DNA of 64,000 nucleotides from JALYUA01 sp039933215. GTDB lineage: Bacteria > Acidobacteriota > Thermoanaerobaculia > UBA5066 > Gp7-AA6. Below are positions 43,484-53,059 of the stretch, one piece after another. How positions within the stretch are numbered: position 1 is the stretch's first letter; each line of letters opens with the position of its first letter. Location of the stretch: contig JBDTOO010000004.1 of assembly GCA_039933215.1 (NCBI GenBank), forward strand, positions 1 to 64,000, written 5' to 3'. Under the pieces are notes generated by a model. It was not told the DNA's origin and did not search any database. It saw nothing but the letters and a program-made list of their open reading frames with translations. Made by a program: the position numbers and the translations under genes.

Positions 43484-44407
43484 TTACTGGGGAGGCTTCG
43501 GCTGCAGGTCCGGGTTCGCCGCTCCCGGAATGTACCCGGACTTGCCGTCCGCGGGAGCGGTGGACGGGGCGGACCCGGCGGGCGCCGCGTAGAGGCTCCC
43601 CTGGCCGTACGGAGTCGGCCGAGGGGCCGGAGGGGAGCTCGCGGGCGCCGGAGCCGTGGCGGGAGCACCGGAGGCTCCGGCCGAAGCGGCGGCCGAGGCG
43701 GCGGCCGCCGCGGCGACGGCCGCGGGCGGAGCGGCTGCCGGCGGTGCGCTCCAGGTGGGCGTGAATCGGAAGTGGTTGATCGTCTTGTCGCCGACCGGGA
43801 GGGTGACGGTGAAATTGGCGGACTGGCCGCCTTCGATCGTGCCGCCGGCCATGATCGCGTTCGCGCTCGTGACGGCGTTTCCGGCTTCGTCGATCCCGCT
43901 CACCGTCATGCGGGTGCCGGTCACGGTCTCCGTGCCGGTATTCACGACATTGCCCGTGAGAAGAAGGTTCGTCCCCGCTTTCTGCTGCTTGTAGTCCCCG
44001 ACCTCGACGCGCGCGGGACCCGCCTTCGCTCCGTTGGTCTTGTCGACCTCGTCGACCGGGATCATCGAGGAATGTCCGACGTCCGCGTCGGTCACGCGGA
44101 CCCTGGCCCTGGGCTCCCGGCCGGAGCGCACGGCGTCGGCGGGCGTCGAAGGCGGAGCGACGACGGCCGGGCGGGCCGCCACCGGCCCGCTCGACCGCGC
44201 GGCCGCGGTCGCCCGGGTGTCGATCTCGGTCACCGGCACCGAGAGGAGCGTCCCGTCGGCCCGGGTCAGGATGGCGTTGCTCCCCTGCTGGACCCACGGC
44301 TGCTTCAAGTCGATGCGCGAGCCTCCCCGCAGGACGACGACGTCCGAAGCGAGCGCGAGGCCGGCGGCCAGGAAGAGACCGGTTCCGACGGATCGAATGT
44401 GGCTCAT
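43484..44407 (-). CDS. Secreted FxLYD-like protein at the end of the minor pilin operon
   Basis: The 307-residue product has a signal peptide (GLFLAAGLALASD), a small N-terminal domain that may be SH3- or DUF-like (VVLRGGSRIDLKQPWVQQGS, then LTRADGTLLSVPVTEID), and a central Ig-like module resembling FxLYD/DUF3426 (NLLLTGNVVNTGTETVTGTR ... IEGGQSANFTVTLP). The last 100 residues are low-complexity Ala/Pro. Its ATG overlaps the PilY1 stop (ATGA), so it is very likely translated with the pilus genes. An envelope role in pilus assembly is inferred only from this position. Confidence 0.68.
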   Translation of the reverse strand: MSHIRSVGTGLFLAAGLALASDVVVLRGGSRIDLKQPWVQQGSNAILTRADGTLLSVPVTEIDTRATAAARSSGPVAARPAVVAPPSTPADAVRSGREPRARVRVTDADVGHSSMIPVDEVDKTNGAKAGPARVEVGDYKQQKAGTNLLLTGNVVNTGTETVTGTRMTVSGIDEAGNAVTSANAIMAGGTIEGGQSANFTVTLPVGDKTINHFRFTPTWSAPPAAAPPAAVAAAAAASAAASAGASGAPATAPAPASSPPAPRPTPYGQGSLYAAPAGSAPSTAPADGKSGYIPGAANPDLQPKPPQ

Positions 44408-47400
44408 TGCTGCTGCTCTTTCCAGTTCTGACGGTTCTGCTTGCCGTCGAGATTATCCGTATTCTCGTCCAGCTTGCCGGTGGTGTGCGAGTACGTCGTG
44501 TGACTCTTCTGATCCGAACCGATCGTGTTCGCGGCGCTGACGACGCCCGTCCCCATGTCCGACCGGTAGTCGGCGTACGTCAGGGTCGGGGAGGTCGTCG
44601 GATCGTAGAGCGGCGCTCCGTTCCGGTAGAAGAACCGGTACTGGAAGGAGTTGCCGTCGGTCGCGCACGGATTGGACACCGGCGAGAACGTGAGGACGGA
44701 GAGGTATCCATTCACCGCGATGACCGAGGACGTGGCCTTCTCGTCCTGCGTCTCGAAGTCGAGGTAACCCCCGAGCGAGAAGTCCGGCGGATTGGCGACC
44801 GTCGGGTTGATCGAGGTCAGGTCGGTGTCGTGAAGGGTCGTGACCGCGCCGTCGTCGATCATGAAGAACAGCCGGTTGACCGAGGGATTCGGCGTCTTCA
44901 GGAGGTCGGAGCGGTCCCCCGTGCCCCAGGCGACGCCGAGAGTCGGCCGCGCGCCGCCGTTCAAGTAGATGAGCGTCGGCTCGAGGAAGATCGGCTGGTT
45001 CGGCTGCGTCGTTGACGTCGAGGCGTCGAACCGGAGGATCGGCTGCCAGTTGGTGATCATGTTCGAGACGATGAGCCCCTTCTTCGGCGTCGACGCGGCG
45101 TCGGCGGTCAGGTCGAGGCGCCACATGCGGCCGTTCACGTCGCCCATGTAGACCACATCGAGATACCCGTCGTCGTCGTAGTCGGCGACGGCCGGCGGCG
45201 CCGGCATCGGAGCGAAGTCCGACGCGCCCGTCCCGCTGTCGTCACCCGACGTCGCCTTGTAGATGATCTTGCCGGTCTCGATGTCGAGGACGTAGATCGC
45301 CCGGCCCTTGGTCGCGTTGACGCCGGACGTCACGATCGGGTCTCCCGGCTTGAACGAGGGATCGTTGCCGCCGCCGAAGATCGCGACGTAGCGGTCTTCG
45401 TAGGCCGCTCCGACGACCACCTTGATCCGGCCGATGACCGGAGTGGACCACGTCTCGCCCATCGCCGGCAGGCCCAGGCAGGTGCCGGGGCTGACCGCGC
45501 AGTCGTCCATGACCTCCCAGAGAACGTTGGGGTAGATGCTGGGGCAGGAACCGCCGCCGTTCAGGCAGTCGGGTACGGTGTGCTTGCCGGCCGTCTTCAC
45601 GCCGTAGGTCGACGAAGCGACGACGGTGTCGACCCGGTCCGGCTGGGTCACGTCGAGCCCGAAGACGGCGTTGCCGCCCTGGCGCAGCGTACCGACCAGG
45701 ACCGTCCGCCAGGCCCGGTTCCCGTTCACCGGGGCCCCCGAGTGGTTCGTGTCGATGAACACGTCGCCGAGCGAGACCGAGCCGTCCACGAGGTAGCGGG
45801 GCTGCGGCGGGAAATTCAGGAGCTTCGTCTCGGACTTCATGACCGCGCGGGGCTGGTACGCGAAGATCTCGCGCCCCGTGCCGAGGTCGAACGTGCCGGA
45901 GAAGACTCCGGGGTCGCGGCCCCACACGCCCGCGTCGAAGGCGTGGAGGAATCCGTCGTTCGAGCCCACGAAGACCACCTTGCGGCGCTTCTCGTGGAAG
46001 GTCGCGAACGTCGGGTAGGCGTTCAGGCTGCCCGAAAGATACGGGTATTTATGCGGAGGCTCGAGCACGAGCGGCTCGGAGTGGAAGATGTCGCCGAGCT
46101 TGTGCCCGTAGCCAGGGATCCCCGCGCCCGCCGAGGGAGGAGCCGGATCGGTCGGAATCTGCGGCGCGACGCCGGGGGCCGGAATGTTGTCGCGGTAGTA
46201 GTACGAGTAGAAGTTCTGCTGTCCGGCGGCCGGTCCGATGGCGGCGCCGATCGGCTTGACGCCCGGCAGATTCAGGATCTCGTCCCGGTTTCCGTTCGTC
46301 GACATGCCGCCCCGGAGGAACGCCACGAGGCGCTGCGCCTTGACGTCGTCCGTCCCCGGAGTCAGGCCCATGTTCGTCATGAGGGTGGTGAAGCAGCCGC
46401 CGGTGCAGGAGCCGGTGTTCGGCAGGAACTCCCTGCGCACGAGAGGCACCGTCGGCGCTGCGCCGTCGGACCAGATCATCTTCCGGCCCGGCCACACCTT
46501 CAGGGGGCCCGCGTTAGCGGCTGTGTACGGAGCGCTCGGAGCCGCTTCGTTCTCGGAGCCGTTGCCCGTCAGGGTCGCCACGGGGTCCGTGTAGCCGAGG
46601 ACGCGAGCCGCGTTCCAGGCGGGGAACCTGAGATCCGGATTCGCGTTGTCCGGGTCGGTCTCGTCCGGGAACCCGCCGCGCACGGGGCCGGCCGGGGTGG
46701 GCGTCGGCGTGGGACCGCCCGCGGTCGGCACCGGCGCGATGCCGGCCACGAGCGGGATGAAGCCGATGGAGTCGAGCTTGTAAGCCTTGAGCGAGCCGCT
46801 CCAGATGGACCACTGCGACGCGACGTCGTTGCCGCTGGAGTCCTTGCTGTCGTGGCTGGGGATGACGGCTCCGAGGATGCCCGTTTCTCCGAAGCCCGTC
46901 GACACCGCGGGAACCGAAGGAGCCGCGATGACGTTCGAGGTGCGTCTGAAGTCGATGATCGTCTGAAGGGCCGCCAGGATGGCGGCGCGGTTGTCCGCCG
47001 GATAAACCAGGCCTCCGCTGTTGTCCGCGATGCACTTCAGGCGGGGATCCGCCGGGTTCGTGTTCATCGCGATGACGTTGACCGGCACGCCCTTGACCTT
47101 GATCGAGAGGTCCGCGGCGGCCGCGAGGGCGCGGGCTCCGGACGGGGATTCCGGAAGCAGAAGCTCCCCGAGGTCGCCGGCCGGGCCCTTGCCGGTCGGT
47201 CCGCCGACGCACGGGTTGGAGAAGCACTCGTCGAGGCCGTCCGTCAGGAAGACGACGATGTACTTGCGGCAGTTGATGCTCGGATCGTCCGTCTGCGGGA
47301 AGACGCTGTTGACGAGGTAGTTGTAGACGTCGTGCAGTGATCCCGCGAGGGGCGTGCCGGGAGCGGTCACGACGACGTTCCGGGCGTCCTCGGCGAGGGA

Positions 47401-49914
47401 GTACTCGTCCATGTGGGGCTTCGTCGAGTCGTAGTTCACGATCGACGTCGAGAAGCGCAGCAGGCGCTTGATCGCCTGGACGCTGTCGCCGTCGGTCGTC
47501 TTGAAGGCGCCCCAGTCGCGGGAGAACGGAACGACCGGCCAGTCCGCGGGACTGGGCGCCTCAGTGCCGGGCTGGTAGGGCAGGTAGGCCGGGTTGCCCG
47601 GCGCGGAGTCCGAGAAGTGCGCAATGCCGCCGCAGTCCCCCCCGTACGGGTCGCACGGGTTCGCGAGCGGCGGGAACGGACACGAGACGCCTCCGGACGC
47701 GTCGTTCGGGAACTGCTGGTCGCGCTGCGGCCGGTCCTTGTTGTAGATCGCCGAGTAGGCGCCCTGGTTGTGGCGGTTCGCGATCGCATCGGGCAGCGTG
47801 TCGGCGTCGCCGTCGGCCGCGACCGAACCCCACGGCGGGTTGCCGTTCGTCACGTCCTGCGCCGTCGCCTGGTAGACCGGGGGCAGGTCGTACAGGTCGG
47901 CGCGCCGGTAGCTGACGCGGACGACCCGCACGGGGGGACCGGTCAACGCCGCCGGATCGGCCTGGGGGTCGTCGAATCCGCGGTACGCGCGGGGAAGCGG
48001 ATCGCCGTCGGGCTCGCCGTCGCCGTCGAAGTCCACGAACGAGCAGGACTTCAGCGGATCGTACTGGCACGGCCCGCACAGAAGCGGCGGGTTCGGGGGG
48101 CTGTTGAAGAGCGACTGCGGCACGCCCGGGCACGGAACGCCGGGGGAGCTCGAGGACGGGGGGGGCGGAGGCGGAGCCATCGCCAGGAGGCCGCGCATCG
48201 CGGCGGACACCCAGCGTCCCGCCGCCGGGATCAGGCTCGCCGCGGGCATCTGTCCGCTGGGGAGCGTGATGACGGGCGTCGGAGTCCGCGTGCTCGAGGG
48301 CGTCCGCGTCGGCGTGAACGTCGGCGGCAGCGGCGTCAGCGTGAACGTCGCCGTCCGCGTCGGCGTCGCCGTCAGCGTGTTCGTCTGCGTCGGCGTGTTG
48401 CTCGGCGTGAAGGTTTTTGTGATGGTCGGCGTGTTGCTCGGCGTGAACGTCTGCGTGAACGTCCGCGTGACGGTCGGGGTGCTCGTCGACGTGAAGGTCG
48501 GCGTGATCGTGCGCGTGTTGCTCGGCGTGAACGTCGGCGTGATCGTGGGCGTCAGCGTGATCGTCGGCGAGAGCGTGGGCGTCAGCGTCTGAGTCGCCGT
48601 CCGGGTCTGCGTCAGGGTGACGGACGGAGTCACCGTGGGACTCTGCGTTCCCGTGGCCGTCGCCGTGAACGTCGGCGTGATCGTCGGCGTGCTCGTCTTC
48701 GTGAACGTCGGCGTGATCGTCGGCGTGTTGGTCCTCGTCGACGTGCTGGTGAACGTCGGCGTGATCGTCGGCGTGCTCGTCGTCGTGAAGGTCGGCGTGA
48801 TCGTCGGCGTCAGCGTGATCGTCGGCGTCTTCGTCGGCGTGCGCGTCTTCGTCGGCGTGCGCGTGTTCGTCCGTGTGCGTGTGTTCGTCGGGGTATTGGT
48901 CTCCGTTGCGGTGTTCGTGACGGTCGGCGTCGCCGTCGGCGAGGCCGTGGAGGTGTTGGTCGGAGTCGGGGTTATCGTGGGCGTGTTCGTGGAAGTCGGC
49001 GTCGGCGTGTTCGTGGCGGTGGCCGTCGGCGTCGGCGGAGGCGCCCACTCCTCGATCTCGACCACGAGGTTGGGATCCGAGTAGTTGCCCGAGACGACCT
49101 TCATCCGCAGCTCGTATCCGCGCCGCGTGGCGGACTGCGTGCGGTAGATCACCTCTCCCTGGTTCAGACCCTTGGGGCCGAACGCTCCGCGCCAGGTGCC
49201 CGGAGCGGGAGCGGGCGGGACGGGGACGCCGACGCCCGGCCCGTACGGCGGCCGGGTGTCCGCGACCTCGCCCGTGTCCTCGCGGTTGTAGCTGTGCATG
49301 ACCTTGTGGCCGAACTGCAGGTACCGGCCCTGGGAGATGTCGGGGTAGTCCCAGACCCCCACGCCGCTGTTGGGGTTGAACACGGCGTCGACCGACCCGC
49401 CGGGGGAGACAGCCGACGTGACGTCGATCTTGTCTGCGAAGTAGAGGAACTCGACGCCGCCGTTGTTCAGCAGGTCGCCCTTGACCCTGGCGCCGTTGAT
49501 CGGATCTCCGAACGCCGCCGTGTCCTCGGCGCCGAACGACTGGTTCGGGTTGCGGTAGTACGCGAAGGCCCAGTTGACGTTCTGGCTCGTCGAGAGCACC
49601 TCGCGGAGCACGCTCTTGGCGACACCGAGCTTCGACCCTTCCGTGGGCACACCCGTCGTGCCCTCCGGGTAGATGAAGTCGTCCATGTAAGCCGGCAGCT
49701 CGAAGGAGTCCGTGAACTCGCGGTTCATCGAGTGCGAAGAGTCCAGGATCACGATCACGTCCGCGTTGGCGCCGGGGTTCGTCTGAAGGAGCTGTCGATC
49801 CTCCGGGCGGGCCGGAGAGGCCATGACGAAGAGGAGGAGCATCGTCACGGCGGCGCGATGCCGCTGTGCGAAGGCTCTCAGACCGCTGCGATGCGATGAC
49901 GGGTTGTTTTTCAT
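44404..49914 (-). CDS. pilY1: PilY1-like type IV pilus tip/assembly protein with VWA domain and giant Thr-Pro linker
   Basis: At 1836 residues this is far above the ~1160 of P. aeruginosa PilY1. It has a signal peptide (AAVTMLLLFVMASPARPE) and a von Willebrand A-type domain with MIDAS DSSHS near residue 50. A Thr/Pro low-complexity tract covers about residues 293-548. A long middle region follows, with further VWA-like strands (RKYIVVFLTDGLDECFSN). The C-terminal PilC beta-propeller contains KVVFVGSNDGFLHAFDAGVW and a calcium loop in DYDDDGYLDVVYMGDVNGRM. ATG at 49914; TTG at 49929, overlapping the PilX stop, is possible. PilY1 proteins act in pilus extension, adhesion and surface sensing. 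Confidence 0.92.
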   Translation of the reverse strand: MKNNPSSHRSGLRAFAQRHRAAVTMLLLFVMASPARPEDRQLLQTNPGANADVIVILDSSHSMNREFTDSFELPAYMDDFIYPEGTTGVPTEGSKLGVAKSVLREVLSTSQNVNWAFAYYRNPNQSFGAEDTAAFGDPINGARVKGDLLNNGGVEFLYFADKIDVTSAVSPGGSVDAVFNPNSGVGVWDYPDISQGRYLQFGHKVMHSYNREDTGEVADTRPPYGPGVGVPVPPAPAPGTWRGAFGPKGLNQGEVIYRTQSATRRGYELRMKVVSGNYSDPNLVVEIEEWAPPPTPTATATNTPTPTSTNTPTITPTPTNTSTASPTATPTVTNTATETNTPTNTRTRTNTRTPTKTRTPTKTPTITLTPTITPTFTTTSTPTITPTFTSTSTRTNTPTITPTFTKTSTPTITPTFTATATGTQSPTVTPSVTLTQTRTATQTLTPTLSPTITLTPTITPTFTPSNTRTITPTFTSTSTPTVTRTFTQTFTPSNTPTITKTFTPSNTPTQTNTLTATPTRTATFTLTPLPPTFTPTRTPSSTRTPTPVITLPSGQMPAASLIPAAGRWVSAAMRGLLAMAPPPPPPSSSSPGVPCPGVPQSLFNSPPNPPLLCGPCQYDPLKSCSFVDFDGDGEPDGDPLPRAYRGFDDPQADPAALTGPPVRVVRVSYRRADLYDLPPVYQATAQDVTNGNPPWGSVAADGDADTLPDAIANRHNQGAYSAIYNKDRPQRDQQFPNDASGGVSCPFPPLANPCDPYGGDCGGIAHFSDSAPGNPAYLPYQPGTEAPSPADWPVVPFSRDWGAFKTTDGDSVQAIKRLLRFSTSIVNYDSTKPHMDEYSLAEDARNVVVTAPGTPLAGSLHDVYNYLVNSVFPQTDDPSINCRKYIVVFLTDGLDECFSNPCVGGPTGKGPAGDLGELLLPESPSGARALAAAADLSIKVKGVPVNVIAMNTNPADPRLKCIADNSGGLVYPADNRAAILAALQTIIDFRRTSNVIAAPSVPAVSTGFGETGILGAVIPSHDSKDSSGNDVASQWSIWSGSLKAYKLDSIGFIPLVAGIAPVPTAGGPTPTPTPAGPVRGGFPDETDPDNANPDLRFPAWNAARVLGYTDPVATLTGNGSENEAAPSAPYTAANAGPLKVWPGRKMIWSDGAAPTVPLVRREFLPNTGSCTGGCFTTLMTNMGLTPGTDDVKAQRLVAFLRGGMSTNGNRDEILNLPGVKPIGAAIGPAAGQQNFYSYYYRDNIPAPGVAPQIPTDPAPPSAGAGIPGYGHKLGDIFHSEPLVLEPPHKYPYLSGSLNAYPTFATFHEKRRKVVFVGSNDGFLHAFDAGVWGRDPGVFSGTFDLGTGREIFAYQPRAVMKSETKLLNFPPQPRYLVDGSVSLGDVFIDTNHSGAPVNGNRAWRTVLVGTLRQGGNAVFGLDVTQPDRVDTVVASSTYGVKTAGKHTVPDCLNGGGSCPSIYPNVLWEVMDDCAVSPGTCLGLPAMGETWSTPVIGRIKVVVGAAYEDRYVAIFGGGNDPSFKPGDPIVTSGVNATKGRAIYVLDIETGKIIYKATSGDDSGTGASDFAPMPAPPAVADYDDDGYLDVVYMGDVNGRMWRLDLTADAASTPKKGLIVSNMITNWQPILRFDASTSTTQPNQPIFLEPTLIYLNGGARPTLGVAWGTGDRSDLLKTPNPSVNRLFFMIDDGAVTTLHDTDLTSINPTVANPPDFSLGGYLDFETQDEKATSSVIAVNGYLSVLTFSPVSNPCATDGNSFQYRFFYRNGAPLYDPTTSPTLTYADYRSDMGTGVVSAANTIGSDQKSHTTYSHTTGKLDENTDNLDGKQNRQNWKEQQQ
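48290..49040 (-). repeat. Thr-Pro coding repeat inside the PilY1 gene
   Basis: About 750 bp of degenerate short repeats code for units such as TPTITPTF, TSTPT and TNTPT, roughly 250 residues long. The plus strand looks like repeated GTCGGCGTG units. It is in frame and uninterrupted, so it is a real spacer, not a CRISPR or promoter array. Length variation by slippage is expected between strains (inference). Confidence 0.85.
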
Positions 49915-49925
49915 GGCCTCAGCTC

Positions 49926-50513
49926 TCAAAAGGGCAGTTTCTCGGGATACGGACCGACCTCGATGTCGGCGACGAGCGCTTTGGAAGACTCCGGCACGAG
50001 GGGATTACCGGGCGTGTTGCCCCCCTCGGTCCGCACCTCGAAGCTCCACAGATACAGGGCGGTTTCCTTGTTGTTCTGGTTCATCGGACCGAGGGGCATG
50101 TACCGCCGCCCGACGAGGCTCGGCGTCTGCACGTGCACCTGCAGGCCCGTTTCGGACGCGTCACCCGTGAAAAACGAACCGGCCGCATGGACGTGGCTCG
50201 GCATCTGGAAGGTGAGGCGGCCGAAGGGCGTCGTGAACTCCGGGCGCTTCATCAACGGAATGGTCGGCGCGCGCATCTCCGCCGACGCCCAGCGGATGCC
50301 CGAGTCCGCGGCGTAGAAGGCGCGGTTCACGGACCACTCGTTGGCGGCGATGCGGGACTCCGTGCTCGTGACGAGCATCAGGGCGATGCCGATCACGGTC
50401 AGGATGGCGAGCACCAGGATCGCGATCACGAGCGCCGCGCCGCGCTCGCCGCGGCGGGCGCGGTACGCGGGTGACACTCTTCGGGGACGCGGCGATGTGG
50501 CGAAGGTCTTCAT
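49926..50513 (-). CDS. pilX: PilX-like minor pilin assembly protein
   Basis: The 195-residue product has a PilX_N-type N-terminus: GERGAALVIAILVLAILTVI, then ALMLVTSTESRIAANEW and RAFYAADSGIRWA (the A..AEAG-like block of PilX). Instead of the usual GFTLIE site it has RGAALV, typical of PilX, which is still processed or membrane-inserted. The globular part has no Cys. It lies between PilW (13-bp gap) and PilY1. Confidence 0.88.
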   Translation of the reverse strand: MKTFATSPRPRRVSPAYRARRGERGAALVIAILVLAILTVIGIALMLVTSTESRIAANEWSVNRAFYAADSGIRWASAEMRAPTIPLMKRPEFTTPFGRLTFQMPSHVHAAGSFFTGDASETGLQVHVQTPSLVGRRYMPLGPMNQNNKETALYLWSFEVRTEGGNTPGNPLVPESSKALVADIEVGPYPEKLPF

Positions 50514-50526
50514 GGGTTTCCCGAGG

Positions 50527-51882
50527 TCAGTAGTTCCGGAGATTGATCTTGATCGTCTGGATCCGGCGGCGGAAGTGCGGTTCCGTCGACAGGGTCGGGT
50601 ACTGCGCGACGTCCGGGATCCCCGCCGTCACGGGCGTGTTCATCACGACCATGCCGAGCGAGCCCTCCGCGCGATAGGTCGGGTCGGGGTCCTTCGACTT
50701 CGCGACGAGCGAGACCATGACGCCCTGGAGGCGCGGGCAGTGCGCGTTCGGGGTTCCGGGCACGAAGAAATCCGTCGCCACGTTCACGGTCTCCGTCGGC
50801 ACGTTCGGGCGCCACTCGTCCTTGTTCGCCGCGGTCGAGAAGTTCTCGTCCGTATCCGTCGTGGCGTTGATCGACGCGGTGTCCCGGTCGATGCTGCCGT
50901 TGTCGTCGGCGTCCACGCCGTAGGCGATCTGCATGTCCTCGACGTCGTCGGCGAGGCGCACGACGTCGAAATGGTCCCCGCGCCGCGTGGCCTGGGCGAG
51001 CGCCGGATGGAGGTGGTCCGTGTCGTCGATGAAATAGATGATGTCGTCCAGGATACCGGCGCGCCGGACGTTCTTGAGGCCTGCGGCGACCACCCCGGCG
51101 GCTCCGGGATCCTCGCCGTTGAAGCTCTGGGCGAGCGCGGTGCCGTACTTGACCGCGGCACCGAAGGTCCCCGTGCCGACGAGCGTCGTGGGATTGTCGA
51201 GCTGACCGACGCTGTACGAGTTCTGCATGATCCCGCAGGCCGGGTGGAGGTCGTCGTTGAAGGAAACCACGACGAGAAACGGGTTCACGCCCGTCGCCGA
51301 CTGCGTGTAGAGATCGATGGCCGAGAACTGGGCACGGCCGTTGGCGGGATCGTCGTTGACGTGCTGCTTCGTGAGCACTCCCGTGATCGGCGCCGTCCAG
51401 AGGAGCATCGCGCTTCCGACGCACGCGGCCGGAGACGCTCCGATCGCGCCCACACAGCCGTGCCCTTCGTCGAAGCCGACCAGGGGCGAATTGATCACCC
51501 CGCGGATCTCGATGATGTCGGTCCCGTCACGAACGGGAACGTCGACATCGGAAAGGTTCTTGATCTTGGTCGAGGAGACGTTGTCGTAGCTCGCCGAGCC
51601 CGAGTAGCCCGGCAGCCCGTTCGGCTGATGGTTCAGGACCGCCTGGGTGACGTAGACCCCGCCGGCGCCCGCGGCGCGGATCGTCCGGGTCATCTGGTAG
51701 ATGCCGAAGCGCACGGAGCCCTGGGCGTCCGCGACGTCCTGCTCGCTCTTGTTGATGCGGGCGCTGGCGTCGAAGACCGCCAGGAGACCGAGCATCGCGA
51801 TCGCGAGCAAGAACACGACGACCAGCATCTCGATCAGCGTGAAGCCGTGCTCCCGGGGGGAGAGGGTACGAACGGTCGTCAT
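50527..51882 (-). CDS. pilW: PilW-like prepilin
   Basis: Minor pilin of 451 residues, long for PilW. The type III prepilin signal is EHGFTLIEMLVVVFLLAIAM, with cleavage after Gly and Glu5 present. Then come the PilW-type helix SARINKSEQDVADAQGSVRF, IYQMTRTIRAAGAGG, and a large beta-rich C-terminal part with four to five Cys and acidic loops (YGVDADDNGSIDRD, possibly calcium binding). The ATG at 51882 overlaps the PilV stop (ATGA). Confidence 0.9.
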   Translation of the reverse strand: MTTVRTLSPREHGFTLIEMLVVVFLLAIAMLGLLAVFDASARINKSEQDVADAQGSVRFGIYQMTRTIRAAGAGGVYVTQAVLNHQPNGLPGYSGSASYDNVSSTKIKNLSDVDVPVRDGTDIIEIRGVINSPLVGFDEGHGCVGAIGASPAACVGSAMLLWTAPITGVLTKQHVNDDPANGRAQFSAIDLYTQSATGVNPFLVVVSFNDDLHPACGIMQNSYSVGQLDNPTTLVGTGTFGAAVKYGTALAQSFNGEDPGAAGVVAAGLKNVRRAGILDDIIYFIDDTDHLHPALAQATRRGDHFDVVRLADDVEDMQIAYGVDADDNGSIDRDTASINATTDTDENFSTAANKDEWRPNVPTETVNVATDFFVPGTPNAHCPRLQGVMVSLVAKSKDPDPTYRAEGSLGMVVMNTPVTAGIPDVAQYPTLSTEPHFRRRIQTIKINLRNY

Positions 51883-52517
51883 GGCGTGGGGGTCGCCGGC
51901 GGAGAGCAGGGAGGCGATCCGCACGGGTCGGATACGGAGACGTTCGTCGCGGGCGCCGGGTTATCGATGAACCCCGTGACCCGGGTCATCCGGGAGCCGA
52001 TTCCGAGCGGTCCGCTGCTCACCTGGACAGTGACGTCAATGCGCTTGTACTGCACCGTCTGGTTCGCCGCCGTGACATGCACCGGGGTGAAGATCGTCGG
52101 ATCCGGCGTCAGGGGCGCGGGAGTCGGCCCCCCGGGCGTCGGGACCGCGTCGGGGGCCGGGACGGCGTACTGAGACACGTAATACGTAATCGAATAGGGA
52201 TTCTGAACGCCGGGCGTCGCCGCCCCGGGGGGGACGCCGGTCTTGGGATCCGGAAGCTTCGGCGGCTGGTCGTTGCCGTGCGCACCCACGCTCAGACGCG
52301 CGTCGGTATAGCTCAGGTTCGAGAGCTGCTCGAGCTTGTCCCTCGCGAGCACGTTGACACTCGTGTACTCATTGGCCGAGTAGTTCGACTTCATGCTCGA
52401 GATGAAGAGCGGCGCGATCCCGAGAAGAACGAACGAGAGGAGCGCGAGAGAGATCAGGAGCTCGACCAGCGTCAGGCCCTTTTCCCCCCGGCGGCGGACG
52501 AGCGTCTTCACTGCCAC
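51879..52517 (-). CDS. pilV: PilV-like prepilin
   Basis: Minor pilin of 212 residues with class III signal KGLTLVELLISLALLSFVLL (Glu5 present). A short pilin body (NEYTSVNVLARDKLEQLSNL) leads to a Pro-rich loop of about 30 residues (PGGPTPAPLTPDPTIFTP), and a Cys pair lies close to the C-terminus (DPCGSPPCSP). GTG at 52517, or GTG at 52511, which makes a GTGA overlap with the preceding stop. It lies between FimT/GspH and PilW. Confidence 0.85.
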   Translation of the reverse strand: MAVKTLVRRRGEKGLTLVELLISLALLSFVLLGIAPLFISSMKSNYSANEYTSVNVLARDKLEQLSNLSYTDARLSVGAHGNDQPPKLPDPKTGVPPGAATPGVQNPYSITYYVSQYAVPAPDAVPTPGGPTPAPLTPDPTIFTPVHVTAANQTVQYKRIDVTVQVSSGPLGIGSRMTRVTGFIDNPAPATNVSVSDPCGSPPCSPPATPTP

Positions 52518-53059
52518 ACCACCGGCGTGATGACTTCCACCTTTCCGGAGGCGGAAGTGCGGATCGTGATCTGGTTCTTGTCACCGGCCGCGACGGGGCC
52601 CTCGATCTTGATGTCTGTCGAGAGCGGCGGGGGCGGCACGATGACGCGGCCGTTGCCGTCGAAGGTGATCTTCCCGCCCGTCGGAAGCGTCAGGAACGCG
52701 AGCGACGCCTTGGGCAGGTTCAACTTGGTCTTCGGAAGCGGCGTCGGAGTTGGCGCCGGCGTATCCGCCTCGATCGTGTCGAGGAGATGGGTGCTCTGCG
52801 CCGCGGTCGCCGTCGTGACGTAGACGCTCGCGGGGAGGTTGCGCCGGACGGCGCGCATCCGGGCCGCGAGCAGCGTCGACTGGATCTCCGAGGCGGCGCT
52901 GCGGATCTGATTGCGGCGCGACATCTTCCCGAGATACGGGATCGCGATCGCGGTGAGGATTCCGACGAGGGTGAGCACGACGAGCATCTCCAGGAGGGTG
53001 AATCCTCGCTGGGACCGGTGGCGCAGATCGCCCGGGCGTTCGGTTTTCGAGCAAAGCAT
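52508..53059 (-). CDS. GspH/FimT-like prepilin
   Basis: First gene of the minor pilin operon, 183 residues. Class III signal RGFTLLEMLVVLTLVGILTA, then the GspH/FimT block QIRSAASEIQSTLLAARMRA. A beta-rich C-terminal part with a Pro/Thr loop follows. ATG at 53059 gives a 20-residue leader, rather long but within the range of bacterial FimT-like proteins. An upstream ATG reading MRCLPAAT would lengthen the leader and is less likely. Confidence 0.82.
   Translation of the reverse strand: MLCSKTERPGDLRHRSQRGFTLLEMLVVLTLVGILTAIAIPYLGKMSRRNQIRSAASEIQSTLLAARMRAVRRNLPASVYVTTATAAQSTHLLDTIEADTPAPTPTPLPKTKLNLPKASLAFLTLPTGGKITFDGNGRVIVPPPPLSTDIKIEGPVAAGDKNQITIRTSASGKVEVITPVVWQ

Noticed and set aside
48290..49040. 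Regularly spaced short repeats that might be a CRISPR array or minisatellite outside a gene
   Set aside because: The repeats are in frame within the PilY1 gene, encode Thr-Pro units and have no constant repeat with unique spacers.
47413..49899. Long plus-strand open frame opposite PilY1
   Set aside because: It is Arg/Val-rich shadow coding caused by high GC and the Thr-Pro repeats; the minus strand has clear VWA, PilC propeller and signal peptide.
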